Shown: positions 1 to 9,479 of the stretch, piece after piece
Numbering within the stretch: the first letter of the stretch is position 1
Layout: each line of letters begins with the position of its first letter
DNA from: Diphasiastrum complanatum
Lineage: Eukaryota; Streptophyta; Lycopodiopsida; Lycopodiales; Lycopodiaceae
NCBI GenBank assembly: GCA_029204225.1
Contig: MU835695.1
Coordinates: 1 to 37,088 of the forward strand
Length of the DNA stretch: 37,088 bases
Direction of reading: 5' to 3'
The notes under the pieces: generated by a model
What the model saw: the letters and a program-made list of their open reading frames with translations, nothing else
Told to the model about the DNA's origin: nothing
Database searches by the model: none
Translations under genes and position numbers: made by a program

Positions 1-10
1 TTTAGTGTAA

Positions 11-80
11 GGCACCTTCGACATTTGTAGGACACCTTCGCCATTTGTAGGGCACATTGTTATTTGTAGGGCACCTCACA
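11..80. repeat. Short tandem repeat, about 19-20 bp units
   Basis: About three and a half imperfect copies of a unit reading roughly GGCACCTTCGCCATTTGTA start at 11, 30, 50 and 69. Units differ by a few substitutions. The ACCTTCG core also recurs through the leader of the gypsy elements to the right, so this may be worn retrotransposon sequence. No coding function is seen. Confidence 0.6.
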
Positions 81-101
81 ATTTTAGAGGCATCGCATTT
101 T

Positions 102-258
102 TTGCCTGTCATAAACTGCATGTAAAAATGTAGTGTCACGTTTTGCCCTCATTGTTGCCTGTCATAAACTACATGTAAAAATGCAGTGTCACATTTTGCC
201 TAATTGTCGCCTGTCAAAAATTGCATATAAAATGCAGTGTCACATTTTTTTGCAAAAA
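102..258. repeat. Imperfect tandem repeat, about 53 bp units, three copies
   Basis: Three consecutive units begin at 102, 155 and 207. Each opens with (T/C)(T/C)GCCTGTCA and contains GCAGTGTCACATTTTGCC or a close variant. The stretch from 259 to about 500 has no gene; it contains a loose inverted repeat around 294-331 (AACAACTTAG against CTTAGTTGTT) and nothing else I can name. Confidence 0.65.
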
Positions 259-540
259 GTGTCGCTTTTTTGGAAGTGCCAAAATGGCCCAAAAACAACT
301 TAGATAAGTGTCGCTAAACACTTAGTTGTTCAGGAAGCTAAAATATAGCGACAATGTCAGGTGTCGAGTTTTTGGCCTGTGGAAAAAACCTGAGTAAATA
401 TGTAGAGTGTAGCGACAATCAGTTCAAATATGCAGACTATTGAAAAACAGTTCATTTTCTGCAGATTGTATTTGAGAGAGTAAAAATCAAAGAAGAAGAA
501 GGGCTATTGGGATGAGTAGGAGTTAGATTAAATTCCAACA

Positions 541-749
541 AAAACTCACCTTCGAAAATACAGATCAGGATACAAAGGTCGATCCAACCACATGGGCGGT
601 GAAACCGAGTACATCCAAGGCTGATGACGGATCACACCATTGTTGTCCAAGGCAAGCCAAGGGAGGTCATTATCATTCACAAACAGATATGTTGGAGGGT
701 TTGCGAATCCCAAGACAACCCTAACCCTAGTTAATAAGTGAGAGGGATT
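541..749 (+). pseudogene. Ty3/gypsy protease-end remnant joined to element 3' end
   Basis: Reading plus from 541 gives a stretch KLTFEN..KVDPTTW that closely matches KLTFEN..KVDPTTW in the gypsy protease region near 4857-4920. After this the match stops. The segment from about 680 to 749 matches the reverse complement of 36025-36100, and ends in a purine-rich tract (GTGAGAGGGAT, 739-749) just before the LTR. I infer an internal deletion joining the end of protease to the 3' untranslated end of an element, with reverse transcriptase, RNase H and integrase lost. The open frame on the other strand here is a shadow. Confidence 0.6.
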
Positions 750-1397
750 TGGCACCCTGCGTGTGTAAGTCCAACTCGATGATCACATAGTTATTTGATT
801 AATTAGAAAGTTAATAAAAGGACTTTAGGCCTTTTTGTGAGACTTTTTATATCATAGGGCCTAAATGTCAAGTTAGTGAATAAAGTTGGGTTTCCCTCCA
901 ATTTGGATGGTCCCACTCTTTTTTAAATTTGAATAGTTAGGGAGGCAGAAATGGACCAATAGGATTCAAAGGCCAGGGACCAACTCAAGTTTGCTACACA
1001 TGTACATATCTTCATTTCAATAAAGCATATTGGTTCTCTTGTGAAATGGATTTATGGATGTCCTTGCTCTCTATCACTTTTCCTCCATCTCTCATGCTTT
1101 TATTGTGTTTTGCTAATTGTTGGATCTGATTGTTATTGGGATTGCATGTTTTTATACTTTTTATGAGAGAGAAAAGGTGAGAGAGAAAGAGTAAGCTATC
1201 TTCATTGTGGATCTAGTGTTAACGCTTAGGGTTAGTGGATGGTAGAGTTAGATGTGAATCTCTCATTCATGCTAAAATCTGAACTATGTTATCGCTCTCA
1301 TGGGAACAAATCTACTCGTGACAACTAACTTCATCTCCTCAATGCTAGATTGATTAGATCTTGGGTTGAGGATAGGCAAGAAAAGAAACCCACTACA
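750..1397 (+). mobile_element. LTR of Ty3/gypsy element (copy 1)
   Basis: The boundaries are inferred. The left end, TGGCAC, directly follows a purine-rich tract. The right end, ACTACA, is followed four bases later by a tRNA-Asp primer-binding site. The same sequence occurs inverted at 8157-8390 (partial) and at 32780-36024 (interrupted), which supports it as an LTR of about 648 bp. It contains a purine-rich GAGAGA stretch near 1164-1192. Unusually, internal-type sequence lies on both sides of this single LTR (protease remnant and 3' end on the left, primer site and gag on the right). That is expected for a recombined or tandem element rather than a simple insertion. Confidence 0.7.
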
Positions 1398-1401
1398 ATT
1401 T

Positions 1402-1419
1402 TGGCGCCGTTGCTAGGGA
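1402..1419 (+). other. Primer-binding site for tRNA-Asp (gypsy copy 1)
   Basis: TGGCGCCGTTGCTAGGGA matches the complement of the plant tRNA-Asp 3' end (TGGCGCCGTTGCCGGGGA) at 16 of 18 positions, and sits four bases after the LTR end. This primer is common in Athila/Tat-type plant gypsy elements. Confidence 0.85.
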
Positions 1420-2602
1420 GCTACTCCAATTTTTCAATTTGCAGCATATTTGTTGGATGGTTAGCTTGCATTAGGCATCTTGTCGTGGCATGAATAGTGT
1501 TAAATCTGCATTTAGGATTAGTTTGGGAGTGATTTTGCTTGATTTGAGTGGATTTGCTTGTTTGAGATCTAATCTGATTGTGAAACAGAGAAAGCTATTC
1601 AGATCACCAATCTTAAGATTCATTTAGATCTGAGATATCAGAAAAAACAACAAAAATCAGTCAAATCTGTCAAATTTTAGTCAAAAGGAGACAAAAATCG
1701 TCATCAAACTAATAACTTTTTGTCCTCTTTTATAAAATATTCGCCGAGTTGCAGGCACCTTAAGTTTTGATCACAAACCTTCAGTTTGAAGGGCGAACAA
1801 TTCTTCTTGGCAGATTTTCAAAACATCAAAAAAATCATCAAAAAATACCAAACATCACCAAAACCCTAAAAATACAGAAAAGAACCTTCGTCTGATTCAC
1901 TGTGCATAGGTGTGATTCAGATCTATCTACTGCCAGGTCGACGAAGAATTATATCAGAAAAAGAAAGTTTCTCAGAAGATCAGTTGTCATATTGTCATAT
2001 TTTTGTCAAAAAAGTCTCTTTTTTGCAAAATTACCAGTATTACTCTTGATTCTTCGCCAAAACCTTCATCGAGTTTTCATGTTATTCTATGTATAGTAAT
2101 TTACTATTTTTGAGTTCGACGAACATTTATCCTATCCATATCATAGAAAAATTTTATTTTTACCCTCGCCAAACTACAGAAACTGTGTTTTTGTGTGCCA
2201 AAAACCTTCGCCAGTTCTACCCTAGTTTTATTTGTGTGTCAGATTCTGAGTCTGAGAGTTCGGCAAAGGTTATTTCCATAGAATTTTTTAGAAAAACCTG
2301 ATTAGAGAGTTTTTATCTCAAAAATAGCACTGCTGAACCTTCGCCTAGGGAACCTTCACCAGTTTTATTTTTAGGTTATGATTTTCTAGATCAAGTCCTT
2401 GTCAAATTTTGGGTCAAATATGATATAGTTTGATTTTGATTCTGAGAATTTTTAGTATTGATTGGTTGATTTTCAAAAAAAAATTCACGATATAGAAATC
2501 CGATTCTTGTCAAGTGGAAGAGATCTAGCAGATTTGATTTGAGATAGTTTTGATTGAAAATCTAGATCCAATCTCATTGTCTGCTTGATTTAATCTGTAA
2601 AG
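1420..2602 (+). other. Long untranslated leader of gypsy copy 1
   Basis: About 1.2 kb separates the primer site from the gag start. It is AT-rich with no convincing gene; the two short open frames here (1902-2096 and 2089-2301) have no recognisable domain. The motif ACCTTCG(C/T)C or close variants recurs, for example near 1885, 2208, 2335 and 2350. The same motif recurs inverted in the leader of copy 2. A comparably long leader is present in copy 2, so it is a family trait. Confidence 0.6.
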
Positions 2603-4582
2603 ATGGCTGCTTCTGAAGGTGCTCTTCAGGAAGTCAATCCAATCATTGTTAGAAGAGCACCCCGTTTGGATCTACCCAAATACAATGGATTAACAGATCC
2701 AGTTAGATTTCTTCAGATCTTTTCTAAATCTTGTGAAGTCTATGGCGAAGTTTTTCCCCAGGATAAACTTAAGCTTTTTCCTATGGCCTTAACAGGCGCA
2801 ACACAAGATTGGTACTATAATCAAGATGAAACTGAGCATACAGATTGGGAGACTGCTAAACGAGCCCTTATTACACGGTTCAAACCTCAGAAGTTTATGG
2901 AAGACCATTTTCTACTTTTAAGTAAAATTAAAATGAGAAAGTAGAAAATGGTTCGAGATTACATTGAACGGGTAAAACGCCTCAGATCTGAGTGCGAACC
3001 TGAGCTGATTAACAAAAATGCCATGATTATGTGGTTTTGTCATGTTTACCTAAAAGGATCAGATGTGAGCTGAAACTCCGTGATGAGTACGCACTTTTGC
3101 AAAATGCTATAGATGATGCAATTCGGAGGAGGATGAAGATTCAGACAATGAGCCGAATATCAGTATGTTGTCTTATACAACAGGTGGACCACTATGACAT
3201 CCACCACTATTACATCACCAAATGTCGACGCAATTGCAGAAATGATACTCAATGAGTTCGAGAAACTTGGGAAGAACCAGCAGAAATAGATGGAAAAGTT
3301 GTAGTCGCAATTTGATGAGAAGATCAAAGCATTGAAAGATTTTCATGGACAAGCAAACAAGAAACCCAAGAAGTTTGAAAGACTTATATTACCAGGGAAA
3401 ATGTCTGGTGTTCTATTTGTATAGGAAATCACATAGTGAATGAGTGTCCTCAATTGAAAAAACAAATGGAAATCAGTATATGCCATTTGTGTAATTCGCC
3501 TGATTATGAGACTGATTTTTGCAACTTCAATTCTCGGATAATTCAGCAACGGTATGCCCAATTGGAATATCGAGAACCACATTATGGAGGAAATCCGGCA
3601 GCTAGACCTCGTCAATCTGCTCTTGGATACCCGAAACGATTAGCCTTACCTGTCCCACCAAAGCACCCTGCTCCTCCTACCAATTTGATGAAACCAGAAC
3701 CTTACAGAAGTGTCGAGCAATGGAACTATGATAATGATCAAGAAGGTGGATCTTCAGAACAACATGCTATTTATGTTGTCGTGCAACAACAAGCATCTAG
3801 AAACTAGACCAGAGCACTTGGATGCTTTGCATGTGGAGAAAATCACAGAGTTGCAGAATTTTTAAATAAAGAAAAATTTGTACCGTTCTGTCGTGACTGT
3901 GGTTATGGACATTGCTATAAGGAATGTCCAGCAAAAACAAATCCACCACCAGCTACAGCTCCTATAAATTTGATAACAATCAAGCAAAGACCAGTAGCTC
4001 AGAATAAACCAATTGTACCCTTGATGGTGGTCACCAGAGCACAGAAGCAGAAAGAACCAGATCCAGTACTTGTTGATTCTATACCATTAACTGATATACC
4101 AACATCATCTGGAGTCTATCCAAATCTTCATGCAGAAAAAAGAAGATATCAGGATATGAGGCAATGGATTAAACATCTGCAAGAAGAAGAGAAGCTTGAA
4201 GCTTCTAGAGCAACAACCGAAGTTCGTTCTTCACCATTGCAGCCATCGAAAAATTCACAAACAAAATGTTCAGTTGCATCATCATGAAGAACTCTTCAAG
4301 ATGACTAAACCGGAAGCACCGCAAATAGAACTGCTCATGAATATTTTGTCTAGTAAGATCAATATTTCGTTGGGAGAGTTTCTGAAGTTGGTGCCAAAAG
4401 CAAAAGAAGTATTAGCGCAAAAGTTAACTCAAGCTGAACCAAAAGTTCATCAGGAGCCACTTTTTTGTGCTGGATTTAAAGAATCTAATGAAGTACTCCA
4501 TGTCGGAGCAGCTTGGGAAAGTGAACAAAAAATATCACCTTGCCAATACAGCATAGACAATTTCCTAATGAAGCAACTGTGA
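2603..4582 (+). pseudogene. gag: Ty3/gypsy gag, decayed (copy 1)
   Basis: Structural capsid/nucleocapsid protein of an LTR retrotransposon. ATG at 2603 opens a 113-residue frame with the gag signature PKYNGLTDP..FLQIFSK and QDKLKLFPMALTGATQDWYY, typical of plant gypsy capsid proteins. The frame is then broken by several stops and shifts (for example at 2942). Pieces continue at 2948-3255, 3436-3807 and 3970-4582. A nucleocapsid segment at 3823-3927 reads CFACGENHRV..CRDCGYGHCYKECPAK, with paired CxxC motifs rather than one simple CCHC knuckle. Downstream is protease. Copy 2 holds the same protein on the opposite strand. Too broken to encode a working protein. Confidence 0.85.
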
Positions 4583-4935
4583 TAGATGGCGGTTCGGAAG
4601 TTAACTTGATTTCTACAAAGCTGTGCTAAATGGGGCCTTACAAAGATAAAGTCTGCGACTTCTACTATTAAGCTAGCTGATCAAACGATAGTTCGTCCAT
4701 GAGGAATAGTTGAAGATATACATGTCAGAATTGTCGGAGTACAGTTCATCATTACTTTGGTAGTAATGGACTTACCAGAAGTACCATATGTCTATCGAGT
4801 CCTATTGAGACGCCCATGGTTACGAGTTGCGCAAGTAATTCATAACTAGGATACCAGAAAACTCACTTTTGAAAATCGTGAACGTGCAGTCAAGGTTGAT
4901 CCTACAACTTGGACTATCAGACCAGTGGTTCAATA
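4573..4935 (+). pseudogene. Ty3/gypsy aspartic protease domain, decayed
   Basis: The plus frame from 4573 reads ATVIDGGSEVNLIS. This matches the retropepsin active-site region of plant gypsy elements, with catalytic Asp at 4585 and DGG instead of the usual D(T/S)G. It is followed by a stop, then by LPEVPYVYRVLLRRPWL near 4770-4823, which matches the (G)RPWL block after the protease core, then by KLTFEN..KVDPTTW. Several in-frame stops are present. Retropepsin would cleave the Gag-Pol polyprotein. Reverse transcriptase should follow but is not visible, so the element is truncated about here. Confidence 0.75.
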
Positions 4936-5479
4936 AGAGGATGATGATTCATCAACAACGGATCGTACTTGTGATCGACCAGTAAAAAAATTGGGAGTTC
5001 ATTACGATTCTGGATCTTGAACCTTGTCGGACGCCATAGGGACATTTGGATCGAAAGCCAATGTGGGTATAAACAATCATCTCATCTAGTAGAAACGGAC
5101 GACACCTTGGTCAAATCGTTTGCAAAAATAGCCAACTGCCTAATGGTTGGATCTGGTGAATGCCTATACTCATATCGATAGGCCTGTAGGGCTCTGTTGA
5201 GATCTACTACAATTTTCCAGCTGTATTTCTAGTGGATTATGGGCCAATTTGGAGTATGGATATTGATTTGATCCATTGACACACCCAAATCTTTCCATTT
5301 ATTTCTTCGTGGCATCGGAACGTAGTATGGATCCACCCAGAGTTGGCGAGGGCTCGCTACATAGTTTCTTATTGAATCTGAAGCTTTCTCAAAAACCGTT
5401 CTTTGCCATGCTGGTTACTAATCCAATGCGAGTAGCTTATCCAATTCCTTACCCGTTTCCGTTTTGGTCTTGCTGGACA
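4936..5479. other. Junction between the two opposed gypsy copies, no gene seen
   Basis: Copy 1 is recognisable to about 4935 and copy 2, read on the minus strand, ends just past its nucleocapsid motif near 5480. The sequence between does not match either copy by eye and shows no reverse transcriptase or integrase motifs. The open frame at 5276-5605 on the plus strand mostly overlaps copy 2 gag in antisense. Confidence 0.4.
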
Positions 5480-6890
5480 ATCCTTGTAACAATGTCCATA
5501 ACCGAATTCCCTACAGAATGGGACAAACTTTCCTTTGTTCAGACATGTCGCAACTCTATGGTTGTTCCCACATGCAAAGCATCCAAGTGGTGGTCCATTG
5601 TCTAGCCTGATGTTGTTGCGCAACAACAAAAATAGCATACGACTGTGAAGGACCAGTTTCTCGATCAGTATTATAATTCCATTGCTCCTTACCAACTGAA
5701 GAGTCTGATTCCATTAGATTCGCAGGAGGAGCATGTTGTGCTTGTGGAGCTGGCAAAGCTAGTCGTTCAAGAAATCCAAGGCCAAAGTCTTGAGCTTGGT
5801 TCTTAGAATCAGGTCCCTTATAGATAGTAGGTCCCCAATATTGAAGTTTAGCATATCTTTGCTGGATAATCCGAGGATTAAACAAGCAAAAAGCTGTTTC
5901 GTGTCCCATAGAGTTGCACAGATGACAAATAGCGTCTTTTCATTGTTGGAAACTCATTGATGGTGTGATTGCCTGCATAGATCACAAACCAAACAATTTC
6001 TCGACTAGAAAAGTCTAGGAAATTTTTTAGTTATTTTGTCACTCTTAACGTGCATCTCTTCCAAAGCTTTCGATCTTTTCATCGAACCGAGACTGCATCT
6101 TGTCCAGCTGCATCTGTTGCTTTTGAACATGTTTTTCTCAAATTAGTTAATCACCAACTCTAGTTGTTGATTGATATTCTGTGGATGCAATAGTGGTGAT
6201 TGTGAGTTGGTTAGGTCCCAATTGCATATGGCAAAACATTCCGATTTTGGTCCTCATCAGAATCTTCATCCTCCTCTCATATTGCATCATCCATAGTAAG
6301 TTTTGTAAGGAAATATACTCTTTTCGGCTTTTAGCTCGCGTCTAATCCTTTTGGATAGACATACTAAAAAATCACATAATCAATGACATCGTCATTGATT
6401 TATTTGGGATCACACTCTAATCTGAGGTGTTTACTCGTTCAATAATCATCTCACTCCCTGTCTCTTTTCCATTTTAATTTTACTTGAAAGTAGAAAAGGA
6501 TCTTACACAAACTTTTTGGGTTAAATCTTGTGATGAGGCCTTGTTTAACAACTTCCTAATCCACACGTTTTGTTTCTATATGGTTATAAAACCCACTCTT
6601 GGGTTAAATCTTGTGATGAAGGCCTTGTTTAACAACTTCCCTAATCCACACGTTTTGTTTCATATTCGGTTATAAAACCACTCTTGTGCTGCTCCAGTAA
6701 AGGCCATAAGAAATAGCTTAAGTTTATCTTGTGAAAGAACTTTGCCATAGACCCTCACATGATTCCGAATAGATTTTGAGAAATCTGACACAGATAGCCC
6801 ATTATACTTTGGTATCTCTAACTGAAGTAATCTTCTGACAATAAATAATGGAACGGCCTTCAGACCTCCGTCAGCCATATTTGCAATCAC
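5480..6890 (-). pseudogene. gag: Ty3/gypsy gag, decayed, inverted (copy 2)
   Basis: On the minus strand from 6890 the translation gives IPKYNGLS..FSKSIR..VYGKVLSQDKLKLF and TGAAQEWFYN, matching the capsid domain of copy 1. Further down, at 5909-5556, it gives CLFNPRIIQQRYAKLQYW and a proline-rich linker. It ends with the nucleocapsid CFACGNNHRVATCLNKGKF..CREFGYGHCYKDCPA at about 5590-5480. One Cys of copy 1 (RDCGYG) is Phe here (REFGYG). Frames are broken repeatedly, and a local duplication at 6518-6686 further damages the capsid region. It points toward copy 1, with their gag 3' ends converging. Not functional. Confidence 0.82.
6518..6686. repeat. 83/86-bp tandem duplication inside gag of copy 2
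   Basis: Unit 1 (6518-6600) and unit 2 (6601-6686) both start GGGTTAAATCTTGTGATGA and both contain TAATCCACACGTTTTGTTTC, with a few small indels. The duplicated part corresponds to the capsid stretch after WFYN. Copy 1 has only one unit, so this arose within copy 2. Confidence 0.85.
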
Positions 6891-8134
6891 TTCAATCAGA
6901 CAATGAGATTGGATCTAGATTTTTCAATCAAATCCTATAAGAATAAAGATTTCTCAGATTCAATATCAAAATAAAGACATACGTTCCAAAAATTTGATAA
7001 TGGCTAGATCGGTAGATCAGAACTCAAAAATAGGATTTGACGAAGGTTTTCTAGATGAAAGTTGACTCGACAAAGGTTCTTCACTACTATTTCAAAGAGA
7101 AATCATTGACCTGGTTGTTTCTTGACAAAATTGATAAGATTAACCCTTCGTCAGATTGACAATGGGAAATCTGACATAGATAAAACTAGGGTAGAACTGG
7201 CGAAGGTTCTTTATGGTGAACAATGATGTTTTTGCAGCTTGATAAGGATTATAATATACTTTTTGGATGATCCTGATAGATCTAACTTTCGCCGAGAACT
7301 CAAAAATGATGAAATACTATATCTGGAATCCTCAAAAAAATTTGCGAAGGTTCAAGAGTTATACTATTATTTTGTAAAAAAAGATTCTTTTTTGACAAAA
7401 ATAGGTCAATATGACAACTGCCCTTGACTTACCGTTCGCCCACTCACTGATTATCAAAAATAAGTATGTTGGACTAACTCTGACTCTCGCAAAGGTTCTT
7501 CTCAAAGAATTGATATTTTGTAAAAAGATGTTAAACTGTTCACAAAAGATTACCAATAACTAGATAAACAGTCACTTTGGCCTTCTATTTTTAGTATTAT
7601 CCTTTGCCATCCTCACAGTAGATAGATGTGAATTACTCCTATGTGCAGTAAATCAGAGGAAAGTTCTGTTTCTGGTTTTTAGGGTGTTTGGTGATTTTCT
7701 GATGTTTTTTTTGTGGTTTCTTTTTCTGTTTATGGAAATCTGCTAGGAATTAATCTTCGTCCTTCAAACTAAAGATCCTCTGTATGAAGGCGGTGCTATC
7801 TACAACTCGGTGAAGGTTCTTTGCCAAAGAGCAAAACGTTATCAAGACTAATGATGAATTTGTCTCTTTTTTCACCAAATTTGAAGAAATGAACAATTTT
7901 TGTTGTGCTCTCTTATTTCTCAGATCCAAATGGATCTTAAAAATTGTGATATGTATGACTTCTCCTTCTCAACAATCAAATTAGATTTCAAACAAGAAAA
8001 TCCAGTCAAATCAAGCAAAATATCTCTCAATTTAATTCTAAAATACAATTTTATCCCTACTATGCCAAAACAAGATGCCTAAATGCAAGCTAACATCCAT
8101 CCGAATATGTTGAAAACTGTAAAATTGGCATAGC
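6891..8134 (-). other. Leader of gypsy copy 2 (minus strand)
   Basis: About 1.24 kb between primer site and gag. It is homologous in reverse complement to 1420-2602 and repeats the CGAAGGTT motif, for example near 7040, 7200, 7346 and 7803. No gene is convincing here; short open frames lack family features. Confidence 0.55.
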
Positions 8135-8152
8135 TCCCTAGCAATGACGCCA
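8135..8152 (-). other. Primer-binding site for tRNA-Asp (gypsy copy 2)
   Basis: The minus strand reads TGGCGTCATTGCTAGGGA, four bases from the LTR end. It shares the CTAGGGA variant with copy 1, showing both belong to one family, and has a C-to-T and a G-to-A change relative to that copy. Confidence 0.8.
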
Positions 8153-8156
8153 AAAT

Positions 8157-8390
8157 TGTGGTGGACATTGCCTATCCTACCCTCAACCCTAGATCCAAGC
8201 ACACAAGCATCAAGGAGATGAAGCTAGTTGTCATGTAGAGGTTTGTTCCCATGAGAGCGATAACATATTTCAACTCTAATCCACAACAATAGAAACTTAC
8301 TCTTCTCTCTCTCCCTTTCTCTCTCACAAAAAACATAAGAATGATCAATTCCAATAAACATCAATCCAACAAATAACAAACACACCAAAT
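8157..8390 (-). mobile_element. Partial LTR of Ty3/gypsy element (copy 2)
   Basis: Reverse-complement match to the right third of the LTR at 750-1397, including the block TTATCGCTCTCATGGGAACAAA and the purine-rich GAGAGA stretch. The match fades near 8390, so the outer part of this LTR is missing. The right end of the match is approximate. Confidence 0.7.
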
Positions 8391-8496
8391 TGCTCCAGTT
8401 GTTTGAGAATGACCATTCGATTCATGATTTATGCCATGGTTAGAATCCCATAGTTGGTTGTAATCAAAAAAAAATTTGGTAATTTTAAAATAACGC

Positions 8497-8965
8497 GTAA
8501 GGCATGAACAGGGGCTCTTTAAGTCGCGACTAGAGGCCAAAGGGGCTCTTTAAGTCGCGATTTTTAAAATTTATTGAGTTTTTTTTTTTCTCATAAACAC
8601 TTTTCTTGGCCTTTTCAAAATGGCCAAAAAAAATTGTGATTTCGGGTCCCAAAAAAATGGAAAATTTAGCCTCCTGGATACATTCTCATTTTTCCATTAA
8701 AAAAATCATGAATTTAGTCTATTTGACCTCATTAGAACCTAAAAAGAGTGTTATGAAGTCGATTTGTTTTTTTTAAATTCACAAACAAAAATATATTCTG
8801 GAGGCTAAATTTTTTTTTTTTTCATCGAAAATATCGAATTTTGGCCGTTTCACTTCATTAGAAGGCCAAAAAAAACATTCAGGAGCAAAAAAAAAAATTT
8901 CATAATCACGGTAAGGCGTGATCAAGGCTCTTTGACTTGGTCAAAGGGCCCCTGTCGCGCCTTAC
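8497..8965. mobile_element. Foldback / MITE-like element, about 470 bp
   Basis: The left end GTAAGGCATGAACAGGGGC and the reverse complement of the right end, GTAAGGCGCGACAGGGGC, match as imperfect terminal inverted repeats. Inside the left end a 20-bp sequence (AGGGGCTCTTTAAGTCGCGA) is directly repeated at 8510-8529 and 8541-8560. The right end (8911-8965) is itself an imperfect palindrome. A further inverted pair, AATTTAGCCTCC, lies near 8664 and 8800. No protein is encoded. A clear target-site duplication was not found, so the superfamily is unknown. Confidence 0.5.
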
Positions 8966-9479
8966 CTGACAAAAATTTTACAGCAAAATGAATCCCAATC
9001 AATCCTAAAGTGATGGAGGATGCACAAATCAAAGATCTAGATCCAAACTATGACCTAGAATCAAGACTAGTTACCAAAACTAGCTAATTTGGCAATTAAC
9101 TCCACAATGGCCACATAGAGATTTGATCAAATACATAAAGTAAAGTGCCAGCAAGCTTCTCAAAACTTGTAATCAACTTTAGTACCTTTCAAAGCATGTA
9201 ATTAATGCATAAAATCTCTCACATCCAATAGCTATAACTCGCCACCCAAAGACAATGTTGATAGAAATGGAAAAAACTCGATTTTTCTTCATATTTGGAT
9301 AGAGATCCCATCATACATTTATACATTTCAAACGTGGAGTCTGAAAATTTTAGGGCATCTCTATACTTATCATACCTAACCCTAAGATCTAACCTATAGG
9401 TCATTGGATCACCCTAATCTGGGGTCAAGATCTCAAGATCCAAAAACAATGTAAAACATGTTATTTTTAGCTTCTAAAA
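8966..9479. other. No gene seen
   Basis: AT-rich sequence between the foldback element and the copia fragment. One 61-residue minus-strand open frame (9219-9404) has no recognisable features. Confidence 0.5.

Noticed and set aside
546-755. 69-residue minus-strand open frame
   Set aside because: Antisense shadow of the gypsy protease remnant and 3' end.
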